Positions 18,718 to 32,679 of a stretch of 64,000 bases of DNA are shown piece after piece. Location: contig WQZD01000004.1 in assembly GCA_009780915.1 (NCBI GenBank), positions 78,738-142,737 on the forward strand. Direction: 5' to 3'. The stretch's first letter is position 1; each line of letters opens with the position of its first letter. The stretch comes from Propionibacteriaceae bacterium. GTDB lineage: Bacteria; Actinomycetota; Actinomycetes; Propionibacteriales; Propionibacteriaceae. Made by a program: the position numbers and the translations under genes. A model generated the notes under the pieces. The model searched no databases, was not told the DNA's origin, and saw only the letters and a program-made list of their open reading frames with translations.

Positions 18718-19473
18718 ATGCCCCAGGACCACTCGCTGCTGAACGAATGGGCCAGCGCCCACACCGCATTGCTGGTGGAGGGGCAGTCACGGTTGAGCCG
18801 CCTCGTCGGCTCGGACGTCCCCGACTGGGAACTCAGTCTGGCCACGGGGTTCATGACCCTCAACCATGTCCGCGTGCAGTTCGCCCTGCTGGGCCACGTC
18901 GACGAGGAGACCAACACCTGGGTGTGGTCCTGGGCCGACCCCCATGTGGACCACACCGCCATCGCCGTGAGGAGGGCAGAGCCTCTGCGGGAGTTCGGGG
19001 CCGAGGCCGGGCTGTGGGAGTTCACCGAGCCCTCGTTCCCGATGGACGGTGTGTTGAACCTGGGGATGACCCCCGGGGCGACCCTCGCGGTGGTGGCGAG
19101 CCCCCAGATCATGGGCGGCGCCATCTTCTCCGGGTGGCGTCCCGGTCGACGCCTGTACGCGGTCATCACCGATCCCCGCTTGACCATGGAGGCGCCCACG
19201 GCGTTCACCGTGCCCAGAATCATCTCCTCGGCCCTGTCCTACGGGTTGGGCGACCACAAGGACATCGTGACCGTCTACGCCAGCGCCCATCAGATCGCCA
19301 TGGAGGAGTCGCGCGACGAGATCACGTTGGTCTTCGAGGACGAGGCGCGCCTGAGCGTCATGTTCGACGATCGGGGCCGGATCCGCCACATGCACGGGAC
19401 CGTCCCCTCGGCCCACGGCGACCAGGCCGCTCCTGCTCCCCACACCGACGTGCCTGCCCTCGAAGGGGCGTGA
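18718..19473 (+). CDS. Conserved actinobacterial protein of unknown function (DUF6882-like)
   Basis: 251 residues, soluble, with no catalytic motif I recognise. Opens with LLNEWASAHTALLVEGQ and contains WVWSWADPHVDHTAI, LREFGAEAGLWEFTEPSF and a middle Ala/Gly-rich part. The W-x-W-x-W-A and F-G-x-E pattern recalls the DUF6882 family; that is from memory, not a search. It starts 6 bp after rpoD and ends 3 bp before parE, so it lies in a rpoD-parE operon. Confidence 0.7.
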   Translation: MPQDHSLLNEWASAHTALLVEGQSRLSRLVGSDVPDWELSLATGFMTLNHVRVQFALLGHVDEETNTWVWSWADPHVDHTAIAVRRAEPLREFGAEAGLWEFTEPSFPMDGVLNLGMTPGATLAVVASPQIMGGAIFSGWRPGRRLYAVITDPRLTMEAPTAFTVPRIISSALSYGLGDHKDIVTVYASAHQIAMEESRDEITLVFEDEARLSVMFDDRGRIRHMHGTVPSAHGDQAAPAPHTDVPALEGA

Positions 19474-19476
19474 ACC

Positions 19477-21642
19477 ATGGACTCGCCCGACACGCTTGAG
19501 TCCTTGTTTGACGCCCCGCCGGTTGAGTCGGTCACTAAGCTTGCCCGCGTGGAAGAATCATCTCGTGGGCGTCGGCGCACGCCACCGGCCTCGGGCGAAT
19601 ACGGCGCCCGGCACCTGCTCGTCCTCGAAGGACTGGAAGCGGTGCGCAAGCGCCCTGCCATGTACATCGGCTCCACGGACACCAAGGGGCTGATGCACTG
19701 CCTGTGGGAGATCATCGACAACGCCGTGGACGAGGCCCTGTCCGGGTTCGGCTCCGCGATCGAGGTCTTCCTCGACCCTGACGGGTCGGTGTGCGTCCAT
19801 GACCACGCCCGCGGCATTCCCGTGGACGTCGAGCCCAAGACGGGCCTGAGCGGCGTCGAGGTGGTCTTCACCAAGCTCCATGCCGGCGGCAAGTTCGGCT
19901 CGGGGACGTACAACGCCTCGGGCGGCCTGCACGGCGTGGGGTCCTCGGTGGTCAACGCCCTGTCGTCCCGCTTGGACGTCGAGGTCGACCGCGACGGCGC
20001 GACCTGGACCATGTCCTTTCGTCGAGGAGTCCCCGGAGTCTTCGACGGCCCCGGCCCCGACGCCCCGTTCACCCCTCGCGGAGGGCTGACCAAGCTCGCC
20101 ACGCGCGTGGCCAAGTCCGTCACAGGTACACGGGTGCGGTACTGGCCCGACGGGCAGATCTTCCTCCCGGACGCCCAGATCTCCATGACTCGGCTCAAAG
20201 ACCGCGCGCGTCAAACGTCCTTCCTGGTCCCCGGCCTGAAGCTGACGGTGACCGATCGGCGCGACGGGGTCGAGGACCAAGAAGTCTTCCATCACGAGGG
20301 CGGGATCTCCCAGTTCTGCGAGTTCCTGGCCACCGACGCGGACGTGAGCGAGATCTGGCGGCTCAGCGGGCACGAGACCTTCGTCGAGACCGTCCCGATG
20401 CTGGACGAAAATGAGCACATGACGCCCTCGGACGTGGAGCGCGACCTGGGCATCGACATCGCCTTGCGGTGGGGGACCGGGTACGACTCGACGATCGCCT
20501 CCTTCGTGAACATCATCTCCACGCCCAAGGGCGGCACCCACGTCCAAGGGTTCGAGCGCGGCTTGACCAGGGCTTTCACGAAAGTCCTCGACGGGACGCG
20601 ACTGACCAAGGCCTCCGACGAGATCTCGAAAGAGGACATCATGGAGGGCATGACCGCGGTGGTGACCGTGCGACTGGCCGAGCCCCAGTTCGAGGGCCAG
20701 ACCAAGGAGGTCCTCGGAACTCCGGCGGTGCTCAAACTCGTGGCCAAAGTCGTCGAGCGGGAGGTCACCGAGTACCTCACGTCCACGAAGACGGCCGTCA
20801 AAGCACAGGCGCGCGCAGTGATGGAGAAGGTGGTCCAGGCCTCACGTACCCGCGTGCAGGCCCGCGTCCACCGTGAGGCTGTCAGGGCGAAGAACGCGCT
20901 GGCCTCCTCCAGCCTGCCGCCCAAGCTGTCGGACTGCCGCTCCTCCGACCCAGAGAAGACGGAATTGTTCATCGTCGAGGGCGACTCGGCCCTGGGCACG
21001 GCCAAACTGGCTCGCAACTCCGAGTTCCAAGCGCTGATGCCGATCCGAGGCAAGATCCTCAACGTCCAGAAAGCCTCTGTCACCGACATGCTGAAGAACG
21101 CCGAGTGCGCATCCATCATCCAGGTGATCGGCGCGGGGTCGGGCAGGACCTTCGACGTGGACCAGGCCCGGTACGGGAAGGTCATCTTCATGGCCGACGC
21201 CGATTCCGACGGCGCCCACATCCGATGCCTGCTGGCCACCTTGTTCTTCACCTACATGCGCGGCCTCGTCGAGGCGGGTCGGGTCTACACGGCCGTGCCG
21301 CCCCTGCACCGCTTCGAGATCGTCAATCCGAAGAAGGACCAGGACAAGTACATCTACACCTATTCCGATCCGGAGTACCAACGCAAGATGGCCGAGCTGA
21401 CCAAGAAGGGGATCAAGTTCAAAGAGCCCCAACGGTACAAGGGCCTCGGCGAGATGGACGCCGATCAGTTGGCGGAGACCACCATGAGCCCCCAGCACCG
21501 CACGTTGCGCAGGCTGCGCATCGTGGACGTCGCCGCCGCGGCCTCCTCCTTCGAGGTGTGGATGGGCAACGACGTGGGGCCCCGGCGCGAACTGATCATC
21601 GAGGGCGCGTACTCCTTGGACTCCGAGCGCATCGACATCTAG
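19477..21642 (+). CDS. parE: DNA topoisomerase IV (GyrB-like) subunit B, ParE
   Basis: 721-residue type IIA topoisomerase ATPase subunit. GHKL ATPase: RKRPAMYIGSTD, EIIDNAVDEALSG, GLHGVGSSVVNALS. Transducer region, then Toprim: FIVEGDSALGTAKLARN, PIRGKILNVQKA, FMADADSDGAHI, and C-terminal RYKGLGEMDADQLAETTM. It has no GyrB-type C-terminal insertion. Position beside rpoD matches the actinobacterial second GyrB paralogue usually called ParE; the partner parC is not in the window. Confidence 0.92.
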   Translation: MDSPDTLESLFDAPPVESVTKLARVEESSRGRRRTPPASGEYGARHLLVLEGLEAVRKRPAMYIGSTDTKGLMHCLWEIIDNAVDEALSGFGSAIEVFLDPDGSVCVHDHARGIPVDVEPKTGLSGVEVVFTKLHAGGKFGSGTYNASGGLHGVGSSVVNALSSRLDVEVDRDGATWTMSFRRGVPGVFDGPGPDAPFTPRGGLTKLATRVAKSVTGTRVRYWPDGQIFLPDAQISMTRLKDRARQTSFLVPGLKLTVTDRRDGVEDQEVFHHEGGISQFCEFLATDADVSEIWRLSGHETFVETVPMLDENEHMTPSDVERDLGIDIALRWGTGYDSTIASFVNIISTPKGGTHVQGFERGLTRAFTKVLDGTRLTKASDEISKEDIMEGMTAVVTVRLAEPQFEGQTKEVLGTPAVLKLVAKVVEREVTEYLTSTKTAVKAQARAVMEKVVQASRTRVQARVHREAVRAKNALASSSLPPKLSDCRSSDPEKTELFIVEGDSALGTAKLARNSEFQALMPIRGKILNVQKASVTDMLKNAECASIIQVIGAGSGRTFDVDQARYGKVIFMADADSDGAHIRCLLATLFFTYMRGLVEAGRVYTAVPPLHRFEIVNPKKDQDKYIYTYSDPEYQRKMAELTKKGIKFKEPQRYKGLGEMDADQLAETTMSPQHRTLRRLRIVDVAAAASSFEVWMGNDVGPRRELIIEGAYSLDSERIDI

Positions 21643-21725
21643 GCCGCGCCCTGGGGGGTCGTACACGCGCCGGACTGATCGTGTCGGTGCGCGTGGCTAC
21701 AATGACTGTCAGGAAGGGAGAAGGC

Positions 21726-23084
21726 ATGGGTGTCGAGTTCGAGCAGGCGTGTCGTTTCGGCGTGGCCACCGCCGCGTACCAGATCGAGGGGGCTGTGGAG
21801 GAGGGCGGTCGAGGACCGTCCATCTGGGACACCTTCTCACACACCGCGGGGAAGACCGACCGCGGCGAGACCGGGGATCTCGCCTGCGACCACTACCACC
21901 GCATGGAGGAGGATCTCGACCACATGGCCCGCCTGGGCGTCGACTCCTACCGGTTCTCCATCGCGTGGTCGAGGATCCAAGCCAAGGGCACGGGGTCGCC
22001 CAACCGGGCGGGGCTCGATTTCTACTCCCGGCTGGTCGACGGCCTCCTGGAACGCGGCATCACGGCGATGGCGACCTTGTACCACTGGGACCTCCCACAG
22101 GCGTTGGAGGACAAAGGCGGGTGGAGGGACCGAGACACCGCCTACCGCTTCGCCGACTACGCCGAGATCATGGTCGGCGCGCTGGGGGACCGGGTGGCCG
22201 ACTGGGTGACCCTCAACGAGCCGTGGTGCTCGGCCATGCTCGGCTACGCTTCTGGGGTCCATGCTCCGGGGGTGCGGTCAAAGCGGGGCGCCGTCACCGC
22301 CGCCCACCACCTCAACCTCGCGCACGGCATGGGCGTCCAGGCGTTGAGGGCCGAGACGTCGGCCCGTGTGGGCGTCGCGCTGAACCTGCACCAGTTCTAT
22401 CCGGCGTCCGACTCGGAAGCCGACATGGAGGCGCTGGCCATCGCCCAGGCGACGGCGAACCTGCTGTACATCGAGCCCATGATGGAGGGGCGGTACGCGG
22501 ACGCCACCACCCAGGCGCTGTCGTCCCTGTCGTGGGACTGGGTGCGCGACGGCGATCTGGACCTCATCCACCAGCCGATCGACTTCCTGGGGCTGAACTA
22601 CTACGCGCCCTCCACCGTCCGGGCCGGCGCCACGCCCCAACCCGAGCCCACGCCGTGGGTGGGCGCCGAGATGGTGACGTGGATCCCCCCTCGCGGCCCT
22701 CTCACGCAGATGGGCTGGGGGATCGACCCCGACTCCATGACCGATCTGCTCGTCGACGTCCATCGTCGCTATCCGGGCCTCGACCTGGTGGTGACGGAGA
22801 ACGGGGCGGCCATGCCCGACCGGGTCGGCGAGGACGGCGTCGTCCATGACCAGGATCGCATCGACTACCTGGACTCGCACCTGCGGGCCATCCACGCGGC
22901 CATGGACCAGGGCGTGCCCGTGCGGGGCTATTACGTGTGGTCATTGATGGACAATTTCGAGTGGGCGTACGGGCTGGAGAAGAGGTTCGGGCTCATCCGG
23001 GTCGACTACGACACCTGTGACCGCACGTGGAAAGACTCGGCGCGATGGTATCAGCAGTTCCTGGCCACACGGACCCTGCCATGA
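21726..23084 (+). CDS. GH1 family beta-glucosidase/6-phospho-beta-glucosidase
   Basis: 452-residue TIM-barrel glycoside hydrolase. N-terminal [25 protein letters not shown] is the GH1 signature. The acid/base Glu is in TLNEPW (about residue 164), the nucleophile Glu in VVTENG (about 357), and [15 protein letters not shown] lies near the C-terminus. No signal peptide, so intracellular. The DNFEWAYG ending and absence of phosphate-binding motifs favour a plain beta-glucosidase. Start ATG 21726 with AGGAAGGGAG upstream. Overlaps rarA by ATGA. Confidence 0.92.
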   Translation: MGVEFEQACRFGVATAAYQIEGAVEEGGRGPSIWDTFSHTAGKTDRGETGDLACDHYHRMEEDLDHMARLGVDSYRFSIAWSRIQAKGTGSPNRAGLDFYSRLVDGLLERGITAMATLYHWDLPQALEDKGGWRDRDTAYRFADYAEIMVGALGDRVADWVTLNEPWCSAMLGYASGVHAPGVRSKRGAVTAAHHLNLAHGMGVQALRAETSARVGVALNLHQFYPASDSEADMEALAIAQATANLLYIEPMMEGRYADATTQALSSLSWDWVRDGDLDLIHQPIDFLGLNYYAPSTVRAGATPQPEPTPWVGAEMVTWIPPRGPLTQMGWGIDPDSMTDLLVDVHRRYPGLDLVVTENGAAMPDRVGEDGVVHDQDRIDYLDSHLRAIHAAMDQGVPVRGYYVWSLMDNFEWAYGLEKRFGLIRVDYDTCDRTWKDSARWYQQFLATRTLP

Positions 23085-24448
23085 CCGAGGACCTCTTCGG
23101 CAACCTGATCGTCACCCCCCGGTCCCTGGGGTCCCTCGGGGACGTGCCGGACCACGCCCCCCTGGCCGTCCGACTTCGCCCCACGACCCTGGACGACATC
23201 GTCGGGCAGCGCCATCTGCTCGGCCCCGGCTCGCCCCTGCGACGCCTGGCGCAGGGCCAGCCCATGTCGGTCTTCTTGTGGGGACCTCCCGGCGTGGGCA
23301 AGACGACCATCGCCGCCATCGTGTCCCACTCCACGGGCGCCAGATTCGTGGAGTTGAGCGCCGTCACCGCCGGGGTCAAAGAGGTCCGTGCCGAGATCGA
23401 CCGCGCCCGTGCCGAACTGGCGCGAGGGGTGAAGACGGTCCTGTTCATCGACGAGGTCCATCGATTCTCCAAGACGCAGCAGGACGTGCTTCTGCCAGCT
23501 GTGGAGAACCGGATCGTCACCCTGATCGCCGCGACGACGGAGAACCCGTCCTTCTCGGTGATCGCGCCCCTGTTGTCGCGGTCCCTGCTGCTCACCCTCA
23601 ACCCCCTGTCCGACGAGGACATGTCCCACCTCGTGGACCGCGCCCTGACGGACGACAGGGGAGTGCGCACCCCTGACGGCGGACTGTTCGCCATCGAGGA
23701 GGACGCCCGGGCCGCCCTGATCCAGTTGGGCGGCGGAGACGCCCGCCGCGTCCTGACCTACATCGAGGAGGCTGCTGCCACCACGGCCGCCGTGGGCTCG
23801 GCCGTCATCACCACCGACACGCTCTCCCAGGCGGTGGACAAGGCCGCGGTGCGGTACGACGCCGACGGGGACCAGCACTACGACGTGATCAGCGCCTTCA
23901 TCAAATCCCTGCGCGGCTCCGACGTCCAGGCGGGGCTGCATTACCTGGCGCGCATGATCGCGGCGGGGGAGGATCCCCGCTTCATCGCCCGACGTCTGAT
24001 GATCCTCGCCAGCGAGGACATCGGCATGGCCTCGCCGGGGACCTTGCAGATCTGCGTGGCGGCCGCCCAGGCTGTGCAGATGGTGGGCATGCCCGAGGGG
24101 CGCATCATCTTGGCCCAAGCGGTGGTCGCCTGCGCCACGGCCCCGAAGTCCAACGCGGTGATCGTCGGCGTGGACGCCGCCCTGAGCGACGTCCACCAGG
24201 GCAAGGGCGGGCCCGTCCCGAAGCACCTGAGGGACGCCCATTACTCCACCGCCTCCACCTACGGGCACGGGGTGGGGTACCAGTACGCCCATGACGCCCC
24301 CCATGGCATCGCCGCCCAGCAGTACCTGCCCGACGATCTCGTCGACGCCCGCTACTACACGCCCACCGACCATGGACACGAGGCGCAGGTGAAAGAGCGG
24401 CTGGCCGCCATCGAGGCGTGCCTGGGGCGCCCCGGGCCTGGTTCGTGA
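23081..24448 (+). CDS. rarA: RarA/MgsA replication-associated recombination AAA+ ATPase
   Basis: 455-residue clamp-loader-like ATPase that acts at stalled forks. Walker [10 protein letters not shown] (about 68-76), Walker [12 protein letters not shown], sensor 1 [11 protein letters not shown]. The C-terminal tetramerisation region contains [39 protein letters not shown] and the closing [11 protein letters not shown]. Start ATG 23081 overlaps the glucosidase stop. The small membrane gene and alaS follow, a common actinobacterial order. Confidence 0.95.
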   Translation: MTEDLFGNLIVTPRSLGSLGDVPDHAPLAVRLRPTTLDDIVGQRHLLGPGSPLRRLAQGQPMSVFLWGPPGVGKTTIAAIVSHSTGARFVELSAVTAGVKEVRAEIDRARAELARGVKTVLFIDEVHRFSKTQQDVLLPAVENRIVTLIAATTENPSFSVIAPLLSRSLLLTLNPLSDEDMSHLVDRALTDDRGVRTPDGGLFAIEEDARAALIQLGGGDARRVLTYIEEAAATTAAVGSAVITTDTLSQAVDKAAVRYDADGDQHYDVISAFIKSLRGSDVQAGLHYLARMIAAGEDPRFIARRLMILASEDIGMASPGTLQICVAAAQAVQMVGMPEGRIILAQAVVACATAPKSNAVIVGVDAALSDVHQGKGGPVPKHLRDAHYSTASTYGHGVGYQYAHDAPHGIAAQQYLPDDLVDARYYTPTDHGHEAQVKERLAAIEACLGRPGPGS

Positions 24449-24533
24449 GCCGTGGGTCGGGGATCGGCACAGCGGGGCCGGCGTCGTTGTGTATGCTGGG
24501 GGCTGCTTGTCAACGAAAAAGGAAGGGTGTGTG

Positions 24534-24740
24534 ATGAGACGATTCATCTGGTTCGCGCTGGGAGTGATGGTCGGGTCCGTCGCCGTCTGGCACGGCAAAG
24601 CATGGTTCACTGCTGGCAAGCCGGAGCCCGTGGCGGGCGCCCTCGGACGCTTCGCCGGCGCCTGGTCGTCCAAGCTGGGGGCGTTCATACGGGAGTATGT
24701 CCGGGCGTGGCGCGCGGCCCAGGCGGACCAACGTTTCTGA
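24534..24740 (+). CDS. Small single-span membrane protein between rarA and alaS
   Basis: 68 residues: MRRFIWFALGVMVGSVAVW forms an N-terminal membrane anchor, then a short amphipathic, mildly basic tail with YVRAWRAAQADQRF. Start ATG 24534 follows GGAAGGGTG. Small anchored proteins are regularly found in this position in Actinobacteria (DUF6167-like, from memory). Function unknown. Confidence 0.7.
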   Translation: MRRFIWFALGVMVGSVAVWHGKAWFTAGKPEPVAGALGRFAGAWSSKLGAFIREYVRAWRAAQADQRF

Positions 24741-24845
24741 ACCGACTAGAATTGTGAGAATCTGGGTCCAGCATCTGGGCCCAGACCCGGCCACCGGTGG
24801 GCGTCCACGCCCACTGCCCACCTATTGATCTGACGAGGCACTTTC

Positions 24846-27507
<2,662 letters not shown>

Positions 27508-27515
<8 letters not shown>

Positions 27516-27975
27516 GAACCAGGGAGTCATCCTCGCGATCGATCTGGGATCGGTGCGAGTCGGTGTGGCCGCCTGCGACGCCGGGCGGGTGCTGGCGTAC
27601 CCCCTGGACACCCTGCCGGGCGGCGAGGACGTGGCGCGGCGCGTGGCGGATCTCGTGGCCGACACGGGCGCTGTGGCCCTGGTCGTGGGATATCCCCTCG
27701 CCCTGGACGGAAGCGCCGGGATCGCCGCGACGAAGATCGAGGCCCAGGCCCGCGAGGTGGCGGCCCTCGTCGACGTGCCTGTGTGGCTGGTGGACGAGCG
27801 GATGTCGACGGCTCAGGCCCATCGACGGTTGCGGGCGAGCGGACGCACAGCCAAGACCGCCCGATCGGTGATTGACGCCCAATCCGCGGTCGGTATCCTA
27901 GAATCGGTTCTGCGTGCTTCGGAAACGGGGCATGCCTTGGGGCGCAAGCTGGAAATGGAGGAGGCCAATGGCTGA
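27508..27975 (+). CDS. ruvX: YqgF/RuvX, RNase H-fold pre-16S rRNA processing nuclease
   Basis: About 155 residues. ILAIDLGSVRVGVA holds the first catalytic Asp, VVGYPLALDG the mid strand, and VWLVDERMSTAQAHRRL and DAQSAVGIL the other active-site segments. Known family role: putative Holliday junction resolvase, now linked to 16S rRNA 5'-end maturation. A TTG start at 27508 overlaps the alaS stop; longer in-frame starts lie within alaS. Overlaps mltG by 8 bp. Confidence 0.9.
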
Positions 27976-29113
27976 CCGAGACAACGTCAGTTGGATCTCA
28001 TCGGAGACGTCTCGACGGGCGAAGTCCGCCGTTGCGGTGGCGCTGAGTTTCGTCGTCCTGCTGGCCGGCTTGGGTCTGGCGTCCTGGAAGGGGTACTCCT
28101 TCTACATGGACCTGCGCCAACAGGACGACTACATCGGCGCGGGGGAGGACCCGATCCAGGTGGTCATCCGCGACGGCGACGGGTGGGCGCGGGTCGCCGA
28201 CTCCTTGATGGCGTTGGACGTGATCAAGGATCCGTCCCTGTTCGAGACCGAGGCGCTGAAGTTCTCCGACGGCCCCCAGCAGGCGGGCACCTGGAACCTG
28301 TTGACCCATCTTCCGGCGGCCACGGCGGCCTCCATGCTCAACGATCCCAAGAACTTGGTCGTCATCCACTTCACCGTTCCCGAGGGCACACGGCTGCTGG
28401 ACCTGAACGCGATGATGATCGACCAGTTGAACGACACCCAGGACCAGATCGACCAGGCGATGGCCGCCGTCCAGGCGGATCCGAGCGTCATCGGGCTCAA
28501 CCCGGCGGCGGGGAACAACCCGGAAGGGTTCCTCTTCCCGGACACCTACTTCCTCTACCCCCCTATCAACACCGATCCGATCAGCGTCTACGCGATGATG
28601 GCCAAGAAGTTCACGTCCGTTGTTGGCGGGCTCGACGTGGACGCCAAGGCCGCGGAGCTCGGCTTGACGATCCAACAGATCGTGGTGGTCGCCAGCATCA
28701 TCGAAGCCGAGGTGAACAACCCCGAGGACGGGCCGAAGGTCGCCCGTGCGATCTACAACCGCATCGCCGACGGGATCCCCCTGGGCGTCGAGTCGGTCTT
28801 CCGGTACGGACGCCTGATGGCCGACGGGACCCCGTACAACGACCCGATCACGGCGTCCTCCCAGCAGGACGGAAGTCTGCCGTACAACTACTATGTCAAC
28901 ACAGGCCTGCCCTCCACCCCGATCAACAGCCCCGGGCAGGACTCCCTGTCCGCGGCCCTCAACCCCGCCGAGGGGGATTGGATCTACTGGGTGACCGTCA
29001 ACCTGGACACCGGCCAGACCGAGTTCGCCTCGGACGAGGCGGGCTTCCTGGCCCTGGAGGCTCAGTTCAACCAGTGGTGCGCCGACAACGGCGAGCCTGC
29101 GGGCTGTTCGTGA
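27968..29113 (+). CDS. mltG: MltG endolytic murein transglycosylase
   Basis: About 381 residues. One N-terminal membrane segment (VAVALSFVVLLAGLGLASW), a LysM-like small domain (VVIRDGDGWARVADSLMALDVI), then the YceG/MltG catalytic domain with VPEGTRLLD, NPEGFLFPDTYFL, ASIIEAEV (catalytic Glu) and VESVFRYG. Cuts nascent glycan strands at the membrane. Start ATG 27968 follows GGAGGAGGCC. The aroE start overlaps its stop. Confidence 0.94.
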   Translation: MADRDNVSWISSETSRRAKSAVAVALSFVVLLAGLGLASWKGYSFYMDLRQQDDYIGAGEDPIQVVIRDGDGWARVADSLMALDVIKDPSLFETEALKFSDGPQQAGTWNLLTHLPAATAASMLNDPKNLVVIHFTVPEGTRLLDLNAMMIDQLNDTQDQIDQAMAAVQADPSVIGLNPAAGNNPEGFLFPDTYFLYPPINTDPISVYAMMAKKFTSVVGGLDVDAKAAELGLTIQQIVVVASIIEAEVNNPEDGPKVARAIYNRIADGIPLGVESVFRYGRLMADGTPYNDPITASSQQDGSLPYNYYVNTGLPSTPINSPGQDSLSAALNPAEGDWIYWVTVNLDTGQTEFASDEAGFLALEAQFNQWCADNGEPAGCS

Positions 29114-29913
29114 CCGGACGCCGTTGCGGGGTCATCGGGTCCCCGATCGCGCACTCCCTGTCGCCTGCGTTGCACCAGGCCGCGTACGACGCGCTCGGAC
29201 TGGACTGGGAGTACGGGAGAACGGACGTCCGCTCCGACGAGGTGGGAAGCTTCGTCGCCGGGTTGTCCCCGGTCTGGCGCGGACTGTCGGTGACGATGCC
29301 CTGCAAGGCCGCCATCGTGAGCCTCGGGGTTCCTGATCCTGTGGTGGCCGCCCTGGGCGTGGGCAACACCCTCATCTTCGACGGCGACCCCGGCGATCCC
29401 ACGACCACGCATGTGCATTCGACGGATGTGACGGGGATCCAGATGGTGCTGTCCCAGGCGCGGATGAGCCCTCACGCGTGTGTCCAGGTGTACGGAAATG
29501 GGGCGACGGCCCGCTCCTGCGTGTACGCCCTGTCGCTGATGGGCGTGGGCGGTGTCCATGTGCGGGCCCGCGACGCGGAGAAGACGGCGGCCCTGGCGTT
29601 GGACGGGCGCCGATGGGGGATCGAGGTCGTCGACGGCGACTGTCGGCCGGACGTGGTGGTGTCCACCCTTCCGCCCCAGGTGTCGGCGCAGTGGGGCCCC
29701 GCCTCGGCGGGCTTGGTCGTCGATGTGGTGTACGACCCCTGGCCGACTCCACTGATCCACCAGGCGATCCATCAGGGCGCCCAGGTGGTGACGGGTCTCG
29801 ATCTGCTGGCCGCGCAGGCTGTGGGGCAGGTCGAGCTCATGACCGGGCGACGCGTCGATCTCGCCGTCTTACGGACTGCCGCCGATCGAGCCATCGCCGA
29901 GCAGGCTGCGTAG
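29110..29913 (+). CDS. aroE: Shikimate dehydrogenase AroE
   Basis: About 267 residues, reducing 3-dehydroshikimate to shikimate with [23 protein letters not shown] is the substrate-binding signature, VTMPCK carries the catalytic Lys, and [13 protein letters not shown] is the nucleotide-binding loop in a variant form (usual G-A-G-G-A). GTG start at 29110 overlaps the mltG stop. Heads the aro cluster aroE-aroC-aroKB. Confidence 0.9.
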   Translation: MTGRRCGVIGSPIAHSLSPALHQAAYDALGLDWEYGRTDVRSDEVGSFVAGLSPVWRGLSVTMPCKAAIVSLGVPDPVVAALGVGNTLIFDGDPGDPTTTHVHSTDVTGIQMVLSQARMSPHACVQVYGNGATARSCVYALSLMGVGGVHVRARDAEKTAALALDGRRWGIEVVDGDCRPDVVVSTLPPQVSAQWGPASAGLVVDVVYDPWPTPLIHQAIHQGAQVVTGLDLLAAQAVGQVELMTGRRVDLAVLRTAADRAIAEQAA

Positions 29914-29923
29914 ACTGGACCGC

Positions 29924-31120
29924 GTGTTGAGATATATGACCGCAGGGGAATCCCACGGCCCCGGACTGACGGCGGTGCTGGAAGGGATTCCGGCGCATGT
30001 GAAAGTGTCCACCTCGGATCTGGACCGTGCTTTGGCACGCCGCCGCCTCGGCGCCGGACGTGGGGCCCGCATGGGCTTCGAACAGGACAAGGTGCGCATC
30101 ACCGGGGGAGTCGTCCAGGGCGAGACCATCGGGTCGCCGGTGTGCGTGGAGATCGCCAACTCCGAATGGCCCAAATGGACCCAGGTCATGTCATCCGACC
30201 CGGTCGATCCGAGCCTCCTGGCCGGATCGGCGCGCAACGAGCCTTTGACCAGGCCCCGACCCGGGCACGCCGATCTGGCGGGGATGCAGAAGTATGGCTT
30301 CGACCGGGCGCGACCGATCCTGGAACGGGCGTCGGCTCGTGAGACGGCCGCCCGTGTGGCTCTGGGCGAGGTGGCGCGTCAGTTCTTGAGACAAGGCTTG
30401 GGGATCGAGGTGGTCAGCCATGTGACCGCCATCGGGACTGTGCGTTCCGACAGCGACCGGGTGCCCACTCCCGCCGACATGGAGCGGATCGACGCCGACC
30501 CGGTCCGATGCTTCGACCACGACGCGAGCGCCGCCATGCAGAAACTGATTGCACAAACAGTGGCAGATGGCGATACGCTGGGGGGCGTGGTGGAGATCCT
30601 CGTCTGGGGGTGCCCCCCCGGACTGGGCACCCATGTCAGCTCCGACCGGCGTCTGGACGCCCGGCTGGCCAGCGCCCTGATGGGCGTCCAGGCCATCAAG
30701 GGCGTGGAGATCGGCGACGGTTTCGCGTTGGCGGAGAGACTGGGCTCGCAGGCCCATGACATGATGCGCATGGACGACGGGCGCATCCATCGCCTCACCG
30801 ACCATGCGGGGGGGATCGAGGGCGGCATGTCCAACGGCGAGGTGATCAGGCTTCGAGCGGCCATGAAACCCATCGCGACGGTGCCCCACGCCTTGGCCAC
30901 AGTGAACGTCGCGACGAGACAGGACGACACCGCCCACCATCAACGCTCGGACGTGTGCGCCGTCCCGGCGGCCGCCGTGGTCGCCGAGGCCATGGTGGCT
31001 CTCGTCCTGGCGGAGGCGTGCGTGGAGAAATTCTCGGGCGACTGTCTCGACGACGTCCGCGCCACCGTGGACGTCTACCGGCGTCGCCTGCGCGACACGG
31101 GTCTGGAGGGAGTCTGGTGA
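29924..31120 (+). CDS. aroC: Chorismate synthase
   Basis: 398-residue FMN-dependent enzyme making chorismate from EPSP. Signatures: [10 protein letters not shown] at the N-terminus, [37 protein letters not shown] and the C-terminal [28 protein letters not shown] start at 29924. Its stop overlaps the aroKB GTG, indicating coupled translation in the shikimate operon. Confidence 0.97.
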   Translation: MLRYMTAGESHGPGLTAVLEGIPAHVKVSTSDLDRALARRRLGAGRGARMGFEQDKVRITGGVVQGETIGSPVCVEIANSEWPKWTQVMSSDPVDPSLLAGSARNEPLTRPRPGHADLAGMQKYGFDRARPILERASARETAARVALGEVARQFLRQGLGIEVVSHVTAIGTVRSDSDRVPTPADMERIDADPVRCFDHDASAAMQKLIAQTVADGDTLGGVVEILVWGCPPGLGTHVSSDRRLDARLASALMGVQAIKGVEIGDGFALAERLGSQAHDMMRMDDGRIHRLTDHAGGIEGGMSNGEVIRLRAAMKPIATVPHALATVNVATRQDDTAHHQRSDVCAVPAAAVVAEAMVALVLAEACVEKFSGDCLDDVRATVDVYRRRLRDTGLEGVW

Positions 31121-32676
31121 GCATCGTCTTCGTCGGCCTTCCGGCCAGTGGCAAGACCACCATCGGCGCGGCCGTCGCGGCGCGCCTGGGCGTGACGTGG
31201 CTCGACACCGACACGATGGTCGAGGACTACACCGGCCAGGCCATCACCGAGATCTTCGCTGACGACGGGGAAGCCCGCTTCCGTGAGCTCGAGGAACGTG
31301 CGGCCGCCGAGGCGCTGCGCATGGCCGAGGTGGTGTGCCTGGGCGGGGGAGCGGTGATGACGCCGTCGATCCGGGCCATGCTGGGCGACCATCGTGTGGT
31401 GTGGTTGGACGTGTCGGTGACGACCCTGACCCGTCGGGCGGGGATGAACCGCCTGCGCCCGCTCCTGTTGACCGATGTCCGTGCCCAGATGACGCAGTTG
31501 GCGAGCGAGCGACTGCCCGTCCTGGCCGAGGTGGCCACCTGGCGGGTGGACGCCGAGCGCGGCGTGGACGATGTGGTCGACGAGATTTTGTCCTTGGTCT
31601 GCCCGGCCCAGACCATCCGGGTCGCGGGCGAACAGCCCTACGACGTCCTGATCGGGTGGGGGGTCTCCTCGCAGATCGCCGACCACCTCGGCCAGGCGGC
31701 CATGACCGCGATCATCTACCCCGAGGTCCTGGCCGAGCGGGCCCGCCATCTGGCGCAGCGCGTTCCCGGTCCGATACTGCTGCGGGTCCCCGACGCGGAG
31801 CACGCCAAGACGGCGGAGATCCTCGACCAGTGCTGGAACGAGGTGGCGCGAGCCGGTCTCACGCGGTCGGACGCGGTCGTCTCCGTGGGTGGCGGGGCCA
31901 CCACCGACCTCGCAGGCTTCGTCGCGGCGACCTACTTGCGGGGGATCCGCCACGTGTGCGTCCCCACCACCGTGCTGGGAATGGCTGACGCGGCCGTCGG
32001 GGGCAAGACGGGGATCAACCTGCCCGTCGGCAAGAACCTCGTCGGCGCCTTTCATGAGCCCGCCGCCGTGTTGTGCGACCTCGACCTGCTGGCCGGGCTG
32101 CCGACGGTCCAGGTGCGATCGGGCCTGGCCGAGGTGCTGAAGTGCGGTTTCATCGCCGATCCGGTCATCCTCGAGTCAGTGGGACGCGACCCGAGGGACG
32201 CGTGCGACACGCAATCCGACGCCTTCGTCGACCAGCTCGCTCGTGCCATCAGCGTCAAGGCGCGGGTCGTGTCCACAGATTTCAAGGAGACGGGAGTCGG
32301 CGGTGTCGGTCGCGAGGCGTTGAATTACGGCCACACCCTCGGGCATGCCATCGAGAAACTGGAAGGCTTCACCTGGCCCCACGGGAACGCCGTGGCCGTG
32401 GGCATGGTCTTCGCGGCCGAGGTCGCCCACCGGCTGGGCATGATCGACGCCGACACCCTGGCGCTCCACCGGACCGTCCTGGAGTCGGTCGGTCTTCCCA
32501 TCGTCTACTCGGGCGCCGGCTGGGCCGAGGTCCGCTCCACCATGAGCCTGGACAAGAAGTCGCGAGGATCCCATCTGCGGTTGGTCCTTCTGCAGGGCAT
32601 CGGCCATCCCGTGGTGGTCGCGGACGTGGACGACACCGTCCTCCACCAGGCTTTCGAGGCGATCGGAGGGGTGTGA
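31117..32676 (+). CDS. aroKB: Fused shikimate kinase / 3-dehydroquinate synthase (AroK-AroB)
   Basis: About 519 residues with two enzymes in one chain. Residues 1 to about 165 are AroK: P-loop [33 protein letters not shown] and RLRPLL. The rest is Aro[51 protein letters not shown] and [11 protein letters not shown] with metal-binding Glu/His. No stop or frameshift lies between the two. GTG start overlaps the aroC stop. Such fusions are known in some Actinobacteria, for example Bifidobacterium. Confidence 0.95.
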   Translation: MSIVFVGLPASGKTTIGAAVAARLGVTWLDTDTMVEDYTGQAITEIFADDGEARFRELEERAAAEALRMAEVVCLGGGAVMTPSIRAMLGDHRVVWLDVSVTTLTRRAGMNRLRPLLLTDVRAQMTQLASERLPVLAEVATWRVDAERGVDDVVDEILSLVCPAQTIRVAGEQPYDVLIGWGVSSQIADHLGQAAMTAIIYPEVLAERARHLAQRVPGPILLRVPDAEHAKTAEILDQCWNEVARAGLTRSDAVVSVGGGATTDLAGFVAATYLRGIRHVCVPTTVLGMADAAVGGKTGINLPVGKNLVGAFHEPAAVLCDLDLLAGLPTVQVRSGLAEVLKCGFIADPVILESVGRDPRDACDTQSDAFVDQLARAISVKARVVSTDFKETGVGGVGREALNYGHTLGHAIEKLEGFTWPHGNAVAVGMVFAAEVAHRLGMIDADTLALHRTVLESVGLPIVYSGAGWAEVRSTMSLDKKSRGSHLRLVLLQGIGHPVVVADVDDTVLHQAFEAIGGV

Positions 32677-32679
32677 GTC

